This document shows positions 1 to 7,414 of a stretch of DNA of 15,598 nt, piece after piece. The notes beneath the pieces are model-generated. The model saw only the letters and a list, made by a program, of their open reading frames with translations, searched no databases and was not told the origin of the DNA. Every line of letters begins with the position of its first letter. The stretch's first letter is position 1. Source of the DNA: Ahrensia sp. (lineage in GTDB: Bacteria > Pseudomonadota > Alphaproteobacteria > Rhizobiales > Rhizobiaceae); assembly GCA_003233475.1 (NCBI GenBank), contig QILU01000049.1:1-15598 (forward strand), read 5' to 3'. Made by a program: the position numbers and the translations under genes.

Positions 1-109
1 TTTGGCTCCAGTGTAATTGTGATAAGAATTTGAATGGTGTCTAACAGAATGCGCCCACCTGATGCAATACGGGCACAAAACAGATAAGAGCCTGCGGGCA
101 ATTGCAATC

Positions 110-135
110 ATGGAATCATTCCATACATAATGATT
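110..135. promoter_or_regulatory. Overlapping inverted repeats upstream of hslV
   Basis: Positions 110-124 form a perfect 7-bp inverted repeat around one central base (ATGGAAT-C-ATTCCAT). A second 7-bp pair, AATCATT (114-120) and AATGATT (129-135), overlaps it. They sit 45-70 bp before the proposed hslV start, where an operator or a structured 5' leader could lie. I see no convincing heat-shock sigma promoter and no gene in 1-179. The function is inferred from position only. Confidence 0.35.
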
Positions 136-179
136 TGAATCGGGTGTTTGGCTCGGTGATTCACGTTTGGAGCATTAAA

Positions 180-746
180 TTGAGCAAAAATACACAAGGC
201 TGGTTGCCGGCGGTACACGCCACGACAATTATCATGGTTCGCAAAGGCGGTAAGGTGGTGATTGCCGGAGACGGACAGGCGAGCATGGGCCAGACCATAA
301 TGAAATCAAATTCCAAAAAGGTTCGCCGCCTGGGCAACGGGGACGTGATTTGCGGTTTTGCCGGCTCAACAGCTGACGCCTTCACCCTGTTAGAACGGCT
401 GGAAACCAAACTGGAACAATATCCCGACCAGTTGATGCGGGCTTGCGTGGAGCTGGCAAAAGACTGGCGCACCGACCGTTATTTGCGAAAGCTTGAAGCT
501 ATGATGTTGGTTGCTGACAAATCCGTCAGCCTTTGCATTACCGGTGTTGGCGATGTATTTGAACCGGAAGATGGGGTAATGGCAATTGGCTCGGGGGGCA
601 ATTACGCCCTGGCGGCAGCCCGTGCCCTGTATGACACAAAATCGAAGGCCGAAGATATTGCAACTAAGGCCATGGGAATTGCCGCAGATATTTGCGTCTA
701 TACCAACCACAATCTAGTGATTGAAACCCTGGACGAAAAAAAATAA
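180..746 (+). CDS. hslV: HslV, protease subunit of the HslUV (ClpQY) ATP-dependent protease
   Basis: Threonine peptidase that forms the proteolytic core capped by HslU and degrades unfolded cytoplasmic proteins. With a TTG start at 180 it is 188 aa. GGAG at 169-172 stands 7 nt before this TTG, and this decided the start; the frame is open to 102 but nothing supports a start there. The sequence HATTI places the N-terminal nucleophile at Thr15 after a 14-residue propeptide. Relative to it, Asp31 (GDGQ) and Lys47 (KKVRR) fall at mature positions 17 and 33, the usual active-site positions. Conserved [30 protein letters not shown] and YTNH follow, and the C-terminus is complete. hslU starts 24 bp downstream, so they are one operon. 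Confidence 0.96.
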   Translation: MSKNTQGWLPAVHATTIIMVRKGGKVVIAGDGQASMGQTIMKSNSKKVRRLGNGDVICGFAGSTADAFTLLERLETKLEQYPDQLMRACVELAKDWRTDRYLRKLEAMMLVADKSVSLCITGVGDVFEPEDGVMAIGSGGNYALAAARALYDTKSKAEDIATKAMGIAADICVYTNHNLVIETLDEKK

Positions 747-770
747 TTTTGCCTGAAAGGCCAAATCAGT

Positions 771-2078
771 ATGACTGAATTTTCCCCCCGTGAGATCGTT
801 AGCGAACTCGACCGTTTTATTATCGGACAAAAGGATGCCAAGCGGGCTGTCGCAGTTGCCATGCGAAACCGCTGGCGACGCCAACAATTGGAATCCCCGA
901 TGAAAGAAGAGGTGATGCCCAAAAATATTTTGATGATCGGCCCGACCGGGGTGGGTAAAACCGAAATTTCACGCCGCCTGGCCAAACTGGCGGGCGCACC
1001 GTTCATAAAAATCGAAGCCACAAAATTCACCGAAGTGGGATATGTGGGCCGGGATGTGGAGCAGATTATCCGCGATCTGGTGGAAATCGGCATCGCGCTG
1101 GTGCGTGACAAAAAACGCGAAAAGGTAAAAGCGCGAGCCCATATTGCAGCAGAAGACCGGGTGTTGGATGCGCTGGTCGGTGAAAATGCCAGCCCGGCCA
1201 CGCGGGCAAGCTTTATAAAAAAACTGCGCGAAGGGGATATGGACGACAAAGAAATTGAAATCGAAGTGGCCGATACAGGCTCTCCTATGGGGGGAATGGA
1301 AATTCCCGGCATGCCCGGCGGCAATATCGGAATGATTGACCTTGGCGACATAATGTCAAAAGCCATGGGGGGGCGCACAAAAAAGCGCAAGACAACCGTA
1401 AAAGAAAGCTATGAACTGCTGATCGCAGAGGAAAGCGACAAATTATTGGATGACGAACAGGTGGTTGCCGAGGCGATATCATCTGTTGAAAATGACGGCA
1501 TCGTATTCCTCGATGAAATCGATAAAATTGCCGTTGCAGGAGATGCCCGCAGCGGCGGGGTCTCGCGCGAAGGGGTGCAACGGGATTTGCTGCCTTTGGT
1601 TGAAGGGACAACCGTTGCCACAAAACACGGCCAGGTGAAAACCGACCATATTCTATTCATTGCGTCCGGCGCGTTTCACGTCTCCAAACCCTCGGACCTT
1701 CTCCCCGAGCTACAGGGGCGCTTACCGATTAGAGTGGAGCTGCGAGCGCTCACAAAAGAAGATTTTGTTCGTATCCTGACAGAAACCGAAGCCAGCCTGA
1801 TCAAACAATACATAGCCCTGTTAAGCACCGAAGATCTGGAGCTCAAATTCACCAAAGACGCCATAGACGCACTCGCGGATATTGCGGTGGAATTAAATTC
1901 CTCGGTTGAGAATATCGGCGCAAGGCGGCTACAGACCGTTATGGAACGGGTGCTGGATGACATTTCGTTTAATGCGCCGGACAAGGGCGGCACCAAGGTT
2001 AAAATTGATGCAGCTTTTGTGCGAAAAAACGTGGGAGATTTGGCCAAAGATACCGATTTGTCCCGCTATATCCTTTAA
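771..2078 (+). CDS. hslU: HslU, AAA+ unfoldase of the HslUV protease
   Basis: ATPase that unfolds substrates and threads them into HslV. The 435-aa product has the normal family length. Visible motifs are Walker A GPTGVGKT (57-64), the pore loop GYVG (90-93), Walker B with FLDEID (246-251) and sensor-2 GARRL (383-387). The intermediate domain, between about 110 and 230, carries a Gly/Met-rich stretch ([14 protein letters not shown]) typical of alphaproteobacterial HslU. The C-terminus ends in SRYIL, the tail that inserts into HslV pockets. A GAAAGG ribosome-binding site (755-760) precedes the ATG by 10 nt. It is co-transcribed with hslV. Confidence 0.97.
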   Translation: MTEFSPREIVSELDRFIIGQKDAKRAVAVAMRNRWRRQQLESPMKEEVMPKNILMIGPTGVGKTEISRRLAKLAGAPFIKIEATKFTEVGYVGRDVEQIIRDLVEIGIALVRDKKREKVKARAHIAAEDRVLDALVGENASPATRASFIKKLREGDMDDKEIEIEVADTGSPMGGMEIPGMPGGNIGMIDLGDIMSKAMGGRTKKRKTTVKESYELLIAEESDKLLDDEQVVAEAISSVENDGIVFLDEIDKIAVAGDARSGGVSREGVQRDLLPLVEGTTVATKHGQVKTDHILFIASGAFHVSKPSDLLPELQGRLPIRVELRALTKEDFVRILTETEASLIKQYIALLSTEDLELKFTKDAIDALADIAVELNSSVENIGARRLQTVMERVLDDISFNAPDKGGTKVKIDAAFVRKNVGDLAKDTDLSRYIL

Positions 2079-2105
2079 TTCAACTTTCGACTAAAAATAA
2101 TATAA

Positions 2106-3059
2106 ATGAAACTTGCACCCTTAAAAATTATATTCTCCATGGCCCTGCTGCTTGTCCTGAGTGCGCCGGGATTCGCCGCCACTCTGGTTCCGCCTGGAAA
2201 TCGAAATATCTTGCAACCTGCCATTCCCGGCGGTTCAATAATACGTACAAAGGGCACCACGTTTGAAAAAAAATATCAAAAAATCCTCCGCCTGCTGGCG
2301 AAAGACAAAAAGTTGATTATAAAAATTAAAAAGGCGGCCCGTATATTTGATATTGATCCTGTACATATCATTGGGGCGCTGGTGGGAGAACACACCTATA
2401 ACGTGGATGCAAAAGACCAACTGCAAACCTATTATGTAAAAGCGCTGGCCTATTTGGGGCAAAATCTGACGTTCAAATACAAGAGCACAACCATAAAAGA
2501 ATTGCTGGCGCAGTCCTCATTTCAAAAGTGCAATAATCTGCAGCGCAATTACGATAAATGGTCGTGCCGGGAAGATGTCTGGAATTTGTCCTATCGGGGT
2601 AAAAATTTCAGCGGGCAACAATGGCCGGACAAGCGACTTGGGGCGGTATTTTTTCAACCCCTCTATGCAGGGCAAACTTTTGGACTGGGGCAATTAAATC
2701 CGCTCACTGCTTTGAAGGTGAATGATCTGGTGAGAGAGCGCCTGCCGGGCGAATCAAAACTTTCTATGGATAAGGCTCCGCTGATTTACAGCACGATTAT
2801 GGAACCGGATTCGACCTTGATCTATATGGCAGCGATTATTCGCCACAGTATTGATGCCTACAGTTCCATTGCCAAAATGGATATAAGCCAAAATCCCGGA
2901 ATAACTGCGACCCTTTACAACCTTGGCAATGTCACGATGAGGGCAAAACAATTAGCTGCCAATAACAAAGAACTGGCCACGCCAGAGTTTCCGCATGAAA
3001 ATTACTATGGTTGGCTGGTGAATGAAAAGCTGTCGGAGCTGCGCTCTTTATTCCAGTAG
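2106..3059 (+). CDS. Secreted DUF1402-family protein with lysozyme-like motifs
   Basis: The 317-aa product matches what I recall of DUF1402, an alphaproteobacterial family often found beside hslU. Residues 1-24 are a signal peptide (basic start, hydrophobic core, cleavage after GFA), so it should be periplasmic. Three segments resemble goose-lysozyme/SLT-type lytic transglycosylases in order: IIGALVGEHTYN with Glu95 where the catalytic acid would sit, FGLGQLNPLTAL (192-203), like the GLMQLxPxTA motif, and LYNLGN (270-275), like the AYNAG motif. Cys142 and Cys154 could form a disulfide. It starts 27 bp after hslU and may share its transcript. Family and secretion are fairly clear; peptidoglycan cleavage is my inference from motif order and may be wrong, since the motifs are diverged. 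Confidence 0.8.
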   Translation: MKLAPLKIIFSMALLLVLSAPGFAATLVPPGNRNILQPAIPGGSIIRTKGTTFEKKYQKILRLLAKDKKLIIKIKKAARIFDIDPVHIIGALVGEHTYNVDAKDQLQTYYVKALAYLGQNLTFKYKSTTIKELLAQSSFQKCNNLQRNYDKWSCREDVWNLSYRGKNFSGQQWPDKRLGAVFFQPLYAGQTFGLGQLNPLTALKVNDLVRERLPGESKLSMDKAPLIYSTIMEPDSTLIYMAAIIRHSIDAYSSIAKMDISQNPGITATLYNLGNVTMRAKQLAANNKELATPEFPHENYYGWLVNEKLSELRSLFQ

Positions 3060-3078
3060 CGGTGTTCTAATGGCGATT

Positions 3079-3432
3079 TTAATTCTTGCGCATTAGCTGC
3101 AGCATTTTTTCCAGATCATCATCGCCAAATTCCGTTATGTTGCGGGCCAGTAAATTAGCGGTCTCGGTGGCTTTTTCAGAAAGGGCCGTTGTATCCACCA
3201 CCACCCGGGGGTCAGACAAATCAGCCTTTTGCTGCAACAACTCCGCTTCATCCCAGATAATATTCAAATACCCGACAATCCGTTGAAGCAATGCATAGGA
3301 AGGCTTTCCCCGATGGCCGTGTTCAAGCGCGGAAAGGTAGGCTGCGGACACACCAATAGCTGCCGCCATTTGCTTCTGGGTGATATTTTGTCGATCGCGC
3401 AATTTGCGCAGGTGAATTCCAAACGGGGTCAC
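3079..3432 (-). CDS. XRE-family helix-turn-helix transcriptional regulator
   Basis: A 117-aa protein with a Cro/C1-type DNA-binding domain over about residues 4-60: LRKLRDRQNITQKQMAAAIG followed by the recognition-helix region VSAAYLSALEHGHRG. The remaining C-terminal half has no domain I recognise and ends in a charged helix. It starts with GTG at 3432, and the smr stop TGA overlaps that start in the tetranucleotide GTGA (3432-3429), so translation is probably coupled. It is the last gene of the tim44-like > mltA > smr > XRE operon. The regulated genes are unknown. Its end is only 19 bp from the convergent DUF1402 gene, with no clear terminator between them. Confidence 0.88.
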   Translation of the reverse strand: MTPFGIHLRKLRDRQNITQKQMAAAIGVSAAYLSALEHGHRGKPSYALLQRIVGYLNIIWDEAELLQQKADLSDPRVVVDTTALSEKATETANLLARNITEFGDDDLEKMLQLMRKN

Positions 3433-4034
3433 AAATAATCACCGCCTTTATTAATTCTCTGCTGGAGCTTTCGTAACCGCACATAAAGCGCCCCTTCCCC
3501 TCCGTGGGAGGCGTGAGAAATACGGAAACCGTTCACCAGAGAATTAAAAACCGGCAGATGTAACCAGTCCGGAACCGCTTGTCTTAAAATGCCCCTGCCC
3601 TCGTTGCCTTTCCCAGTGATCACCAGAACAATGCGATGATCGGCCCGCTGGGCCATTTGCAAAAAATCCAGCAATGCAAACCTGGCGCGATCCTGTGTCA
3701 TGCCATGGAGATCAATTCTACTGTCAATCGGCAAGCGGCCCCTGGCCAATTTTTTCGCAATTCGCTCTTCAATCGGATGGGATGTGTGGTGCTGGCGATT
3801 AATCAATTCTGGCTTTATCGGCAACGATTTTTGAGGAGCCATGGGGCTGGAAAGCCGTGGTAAATTCTTTGAAACCGGTGAAGAAGTTTGCTCCATCAGG
3901 CGGTTCATTTCATCTTTTAAAAATTGGCCCCGTTGTCGGGAAACGGGGGTTGTTGTGTCTGCCACCCGTTTCCACAGGACGCGGTCTTCGCGGGATAGAT
4001 TTGATTTGGGAACGGAAGATTTACGACGTCTCAT
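3429..4034 (-). CDS. Smr-domain protein (MutS2 C-terminal-like)
   Basis: A 201-aa protein with a basic, probably disordered N-terminal half (about 1-100) and a C-terminal Smr domain. Diagnostic motifs are IDLHGM (107-112), TGKG (140-143) and HGGEGAL (177-183). Smr domains in other bacteria bind or nick branched DNA or cleave RNA; the exact role of this stand-alone alphaproteobacterial type is not established here. The ATG overlaps the mltA stop as ATGA (4034-4031), and its own stop overlaps the XRE start, so it sits inside a translationally coupled operon. The length agrees with single-domain Smr proteins of Alphaproteobacteria. The family call is secure; the substrate is unknown. Confidence 0.93.
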   Translation of the reverse strand: MRRRKSSVPKSNLSREDRVLWKRVADTTTPVSRQRGQFLKDEMNRLMEQTSSPVSKNLPRLSSPMAPQKSLPIKPELINRQHHTSHPIEERIAKKLARGRLPIDSRIDLHGMTQDRARFALLDFLQMAQRADHRIVLVITGKGNEGRGILRQAVPDWLHLPVFNSLVNGFRISHASHGGEGALYVRLRKLQQRINKGGDYL

Positions 4035-5140
4035 GGGTTGGGCACCAACACGGTCATGGAAGCTGTGTGGCGCACCCTACCCGCCACGAGACCAGCTGCT
4101 TCGCCCGTTCCGATAAAAATATCGCCCCGCGCCGGGCCAACAATGGCAGACCCCGTATCATGGGCAAACATCAACCGGGCAAAGGGCTGCTTTTCTTGCG
4201 GCAAAGGCTTGTTTGTGGTGAGCCAGATGGGAATGCCAAATGTATGGAGTGTGCGATCAACGGCCAGACTGCGCCCGGCGACAAGCGAGATTTTGGCCGC
4301 AGCGATTGGGCCGTCATCGGGGTGCAGATCATCCACCTGTTTGAAAAAGATATAAGAGCGGTTATGGGCCAGGAGATCATCAAGCTTTGCAGGGTTTTCC
4401 CGCATCCAATCGGCCAGCCGATCTGCCGTCATATCTTCAGGAGCGGTTCCGGTTTGCTGACAAAGGATTTTTGCAACGGATGTATAGAGGTGACCTGATT
4501 TTGCGGCATAACTGACCCGCATGGTTTCACCATTGTCCAATGCCAATTTCGCCGACCCCTGGATATGGATAAAAAAAGCATCGGTCTTGTTTTTAAGCCA
4601 AGCAAGTTCAAGCCCCCGCCCCTCTAATGCACCGGCCTGAATGGCGGGGCGATCAAAATATTCTTCGATACCGTGATCACCAGATCGTCCAAACCGAAAA
4701 TATGGATCCATATTTTGCAGGCGATTCTCATCCCTCACGTCAATCAAATCTGGCGGTCGGCGATAGAGAGGAACAGGAAAACTGTCGCTTGGTTGAAGGG
4801 AGGCGGAAACGAGAGGTTCAAAAAACCCGGTGACAAACCCTTCTTCGCTTCTTCCGGTTTTCACCTGGTGGGGTGTAAATTCGCGCTCAAAAAACCTGCG
4901 AGCGGTATTTGCCGTTAACGAACTGCTTTCCTGCAATAATTCCACCGCACTTTTAGACACCCGACAAAGGGCTATTCCATCCACTCCCAGACCGCGGGTC
5001 TTGTAGGGCGTTTGAGCCATATGACGGGCTGATACCAGAAACGCCTCAAATGCAGCGAGGTGATTATCCCCTTCCCAACCCTTCAGGCTGGCAAAATCAG
5101 ACGGACACAGAATTGGATTTTGATTACCAGTAACAGCCAT
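4031..5140 (-). CDS. mltA: MltA-domain membrane-bound-type lytic murein transglycosylase A
   Basis: A 369-aa peptidoglycan lytic transglycosylase of the MltA family, which cleaves the MurNAc-GlcNAc bond forming 1,6-anhydro ends. Family motifs are VTGFFEP, the core FFIHIQGSAKL, GRSLAVDRTLHTFGIPIWL, and a C-terminal 3D-like region HDTGSAIVGPARGDIF (from residue 327). Asp328 and Asp340 there are the conserved aspartates, one of which should be catalytic. The N-terminus (MAVTGNQNPILC...) lacks an obvious signal peptide or lipobox. An in-frame stop at 5162-5164, with no start codon between it and the ATG, rules out a longer version. Export is therefore unexplained by sequence. It lies 21 bp after the tim44-like gene and overlaps smr by 4 nt. 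Confidence 0.93.
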   Translation of the reverse strand: MAVTGNQNPILCPSDFASLKGWEGDNHLAAFEAFLVSARHMAQTPYKTRGLGVDGIALCRVSKSAVELLQESSSLTANTARRFFEREFTPHQVKTGRSEEGFVTGFFEPLVSASLQPSDSFPVPLYRRPPDLIDVRDENRLQNMDPYFRFGRSGDHGIEEYFDRPAIQAGALEGRGLELAWLKNKTDAFFIHIQGSAKLALDNGETMRVSYAAKSGHLYTSVAKILCQQTGTAPEDMTADRLADWMRENPAKLDDLLAHNRSYIFFKQVDDLHPDDGPIAAAKISLVAGRSLAVDRTLHTFGIPIWLTTNKPLPQEKQPFARLMFAHDTGSAIVGPARGDIFIGTGEAAGLVAGRVRHTASMTVLVPNP

Positions 5141-5161
5141 GAGAAAACCCGAAACACGGAA

Positions 5162-5860
5162 TTATTCGTCTGTTGCCACAAGCTTCCAATTGGGGTCACG
5201 GGATTTAATCGGGCGGGCAAAGGTCCACACATCGGTAATATCTGCCACTTCCTGCAAATCACCTTCAACAACCTCGTCATTTTTATCCAACGTGGCGGAA
5301 ATCATCTGACTGACAAATTTAACAGTGATCTGCGCTTCATCCTTGGCCAACTCAGCACTGGTGATGCTGGCTTTTTCAATACCGACAAAACTGGCCTGAA
5401 CATATTCGCCCAGTTTCTTTCGTTCATCAATAACAGCCGCAAAATTGTCATAAACTTCCCGCGCCAACAGACCCTTCAATGCCCGCTTGTCTCCATCAGC
5501 AAACCCGGTAACGATCATTTCATAGGCCATTTTCGCGCCACTCAAAAACTGCTGGGGGTCGAAATCAGGATCCCGTGACAAAACCGCCGTAAGACCCTGT
5601 TTCAAATTCTTGTCTTTACCGGCAAGCTTGGTGATGGCTTTTTCAGCTTCGGACTTGGTCTCCTTCCCCTGTTGTCGCTTGGTGCCGGCAAGGGTGACCA
5701 CATTGTCTTCTTCTTCGTCGCTCTGCTGGTTATCATTGCCGTTGAATGTTTCATAGGGAGGGCGTTCCGCACCGGTTCTTGTTCCCAAAACACTGCGCAA
5801 TTTCCAAAAAACAAACAGTGCTGCCGCCAGGGGCAAAAGCGTAAAAAGATCAAATTCCAT
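5162..5860 (-). CDS. Tim44/TimA-family membrane-anchored protein
   Basis: A 232-aa protein with an N-terminal membrane anchor (LFTLLPLAAALFVFWKL, residues 5-21), followed by the conserved RSVLGTRTGAERPP segment. An acidic, polar linker (about 40-75) follows. A C-terminal Tim44-like domain (about 85-230) includes FLSGAKMAYEMIVTGFADGD and ends DVWTFARPIKSRDPNWKLVATDE. Bacterial relatives of the mitochondrial import-motor tether Tim44 occur in Alphaproteobacteria and are inner-membrane proteins; their function is not well defined. It is the first gene of the leftward operon with mltA, smr and the XRE regulator. A promoter candidate lies at 5929-5957. The ATG at 5860 is well placed directly before the anchor. 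Confidence 0.93.
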   Translation of the reverse strand: MEFDLFTLLPLAAALFVFWKLRSVLGTRTGAERPPYETFNGNDNQQSDEEEDNVVTLAGTKRQQGKETKSEAEKAITKLAGKDKNLKQGLTAVLSRDPDFDPQQFLSGAKMAYEMIVTGFADGDKRALKGLLAREVYDNFAAVIDERKKLGEYVQASFVGIEKASITSAELAKDEAQITVKFVSQMISATLDKNDEVVEGDLQEVADITDVWTFARPIKSRDPNWKLVATDE

Positions 5861-5928
5861 AAAATTTCGCCGTGTAAGAGTGAATCATATCAATTGCCTG
5901 CCCATCTTAAGCAGACACTTTCACCTTT

Positions 5929-5957
5929 CATATAGGGCCATTTGAAGAATCATTCAA
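5929..5957 (-). promoter_or_regulatory. Candidate sigma70-type promoter for the tim44-like operon
   Basis: Read on the - strand, TTGAAT (5957-5952) is followed after exactly 17 nt by TATATG (5934-5929). Each hexamer matches the -35/-10 consensus at four of six positions. Transcription would begin near 5922, about 60 nt before the ATG at 5860. A GAATC (GANTC-type) site lies in the spacer at 5947-5951. This is inferred from consensus match and position. Confidence 0.45.
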
Positions 5958-5999
5958 TTCATGCAGCATATTCAATTTTACGCCGGATACCCTATATAG

Positions 6000-6033
6000 A
6001 ATATCAAATCAGATATTGACCCGATACGGGATC
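6000..6033. promoter_or_regulatory. Inverted repeats upstream of fxsA
   Basis: Two adjacent dyads lie in the divergent tim44-like/fxsA region. AATATC (6000-6005) and GATATT (6012-6017) have a 6-nt spacer. CCCG (6020-6023) and CGGG (6027-6030) have a 3-nt spacer and extend imperfectly into flanking TGA/ATCA. They lie 30-65 bp before the fxsA start, between it and a TATATA element (5993-5998) that could be a -10 box but lacks a good -35. They are operator candidates only. Confidence 0.3.
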
Positions 6034-6063
6034 ATTAAAACGTGAAATTGAACCGCTAAAACC

Positions 6064-6591
6064 ATGCCTTTTTCAATAATACCTTTCCTGCTGCTTGTTA
6101 TCCCGATTGTGGAAATCGGCGCTTTTATACTCGTTGGCGGGCAAATCGGTCTTTGGCCAACTTTGTTAATGATTCTGGTTACGGCGGTGATCGGAAGTTT
6201 TCTCCTAAGAATTCAAGGTCTTAGCCTGATTAATAAGGTGCAAACGGAAGTGGCTGCCGGTAAGGTGCCGGGAAAAGAGCTGGGGCATGGTGCAATGATT
6301 ATTGTTGCCGGAATATTGTTGCTCACCCCGGGGTTTGTAACCGATACAATTGGGTTTTTACTCTTCGTTCCCCCTGTTCGCAGTATGATCTGGGGATTTG
6401 TGGCATCGCGAATCACTCTAAAAATGCCAAATATGCCGGGAGAAAATTTAGGAGGAAGTGATTATTCTCACCAACCCTATCAAGAAACTTCACCGGAAAT
6501 GGAAAACGACGGACCAATTATTGATCTTGACGAGGAAGACTATAAACAATCAAAGCCGCCCAAAGACTCTCCGTGGCGAGACCACAATTGA
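6064..6591 (+). CDS. fxsA: FxsA-family cytoplasmic membrane protein
   Basis: A 175-aa polytopic membrane protein of the FxsA family, named after the E. coli protein that relieves F-plasmid exclusion of phage T7. Family features are the N-terminal PIVEIGAFILVGGQIG, then ILVTAVIGSFLLRIQG, a basic cytoplasmic segment, and LLLTPGFVTDTIGFLLFVPPVR. The hydrophobic segments fall at about 3-22, 27-46 and 76-105. The C-terminal tail (about 120-175) is hydrophilic and acidic, ending with DLDEEDYKQSKPPKDSPW. The normal cellular role is unknown. It is divergent from the tim44-like operon and 155 bp upstream of secB. No strong ribosome-binding site precedes the ATG. Confidence 0.92.
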   Translation: MPFSIIPFLLLVIPIVEIGAFILVGGQIGLWPTLLMILVTAVIGSFLLRIQGLSLINKVQTEVAAGKVPGKELGHGAMIIVAGILLLTPGFVTDTIGFLLFVPPVRSMIWGFVASRITLKMPNMPGENLGGSDYSHQPYQETSPEMENDGPIIDLDEEDYKQSKPPKDSPWRDHN

Positions 6592-6746
6592 GTGTGCATT
6601 GTTTTGAGCAAGACCCTTTCCTTGCCACACGCAATTGGCCATGGTAACGCCAATGCTGGTTTTCATGGACTGGAAGCAGGCCACAATAACCCCTAAACTT
6701 AAAGACAAATACTCCAACAGGCACTCGAACAGGAATGAGACACTCC

Positions 6747-7277
6747 ATGGCTAAAAAAACCACCAAAAAGGCTACTCCCAAGAAAAAAGCCGCAAAATCC
6801 AAAGCCGCTCCGGCTGCAGAGGCCGCAAATGGTGAAGCCCCCTCCCTAAATGTGCTGGCCCAGTACATTAAAGATTTTTCATTCGAGAACCCCCATTCGC
6901 CCCAATCTTTGCAACCACGGGAAAAAGCTCCGGAAATCAATATCAATATCAATGTAAATGCCAATCCGCTTTCTGAAACTGATTTTGAAGTTGAATTAAA
7001 GCTGGAGGCCAATGCCGGTACGGGCGCGGAAACGATGTTCAATTGTGAATTGACCTATGCCGGGGTTTTCCGCCTTGGAAATATGCCTGAAGAAGCTATT
7101 GCCCCTGCCATATTGATTGAGTGCCCGCGGCTGCTGTTTCCGTTTGCCCGCCAGGTGATCGCAGACGCCACCCGAAATGGCGGCTTCCCGCCGCTAATGA
7201 TCGATCCGGTGGATTTTGCCGGATTGTTCCAACAGCGCATGGCCGAAGAACAGGTCAAATCACAGATGAGCAATTAG
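6747..7277 (+). CDS. secB: SecB protein-export chaperone with a Lys/Ala-rich N-terminal tail
   Basis: Cytoplasmic export chaperone that keeps precursors unfolded and hands them to SecA. The 176-aa product contains the SecB core: [16 protein letters not shown], then beta strands including [12 protein letters not shown] and [55 protein letters not shown]. The ATG at 6747 is preferred because AGGAATGAG (6731-6739) precedes it at proper distance. An in-frame ATG at 6735 lies directly against AGGA and is less likely. Residues 2-27 form an unusual Lys/Ala-rich extension ([19 protein letters not shown]) before the core, which accounts for the protein being longer than typical SecB. An inverted repeat ATTGGC/GCCAAT (6634-6654) lies in the fxsA-secB gap. 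Confidence 0.96.
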   Translation: MAKKTTKKATPKKKAAKSKAAPAAEAANGEAPSLNVLAQYIKDFSFENPHSPQSLQPREKAPEINININVNANPLSETDFEVELKLEANAGTGAETMFNCELTYAGVFRLGNMPEEAIAPAILIECPRLLFPFARQVIADATRNGGFPPLMIDPVDFAGLFQQRMAEEQVKSQMSN

Positions 7278-7281
7278 AACC

Positions 7282-7380
7282 AGAGTGCGTCAGTTTTTAA
7301 CTGAAGCACTCTAGGCTGCGAAGAGCAGCCCGCCGCTTATGCGGCGCGCCCGCGCAGGTGGTTCGCAAAGCGAACCTACC
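7282..7380. repeat. Cluster of four consecutive hairpins between convergent secB and dnaQ
   Basis: Four hairpins follow each other in about 100 bp. First, 7282-7312: AGAGTGC + TCAGTT, TTT loop, AACTGA + GCACTCT, with a single G/A mismatch. Second, 7314-7330: GGCTGC, 5-nt loop, GCAGCC. Third, 7331-7346: CGCCGC, TTAT, GCGGCG. Fourth, 7360-7376: GGTTCGC, AAA, GCGAACC, with flanking GGT/ACC able to extend it. The GC content of 7314-7365 is well above the neighbours. It may work as a bidirectional terminator of the two convergent units, or be a copy of a dispersed REP-like palindromic element. No other copy is visible in this window. Confidence 0.7.
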
Positions 7381-7414
7381 GTGAGCGAGAAAAACTAAAG
7401 TCGTTCCCGGCCTG

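Noticed and set aside
102..179. N-terminal extension of hslV from a TTG at 102
   Set aside because: No ribosome-binding site, no resemblance to HslV; the TTG at 180 has GGAG at ideal spacing.
698..1390. 230-codon open frame on the - strand
   Set aside because: It lies antisense within hslU, is Ser/Arg-rich and has no recognisable domain; the + strand protein is clearly real.
3060..3078. Terminator between the DUF1402 gene and the XRE gene
   Set aside because: Only 19 bp and no stem-loop is visible.
3857..4498. 213-codon open frame on the + strand
   Set aside because: It overlaps smr and mltA in antisense, both of which show conserved motifs.
5060..5578. 172-codon open frame on the + strand
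   Set aside because: It is antisense to the tim44-like and mltA genes, with no domain signature.
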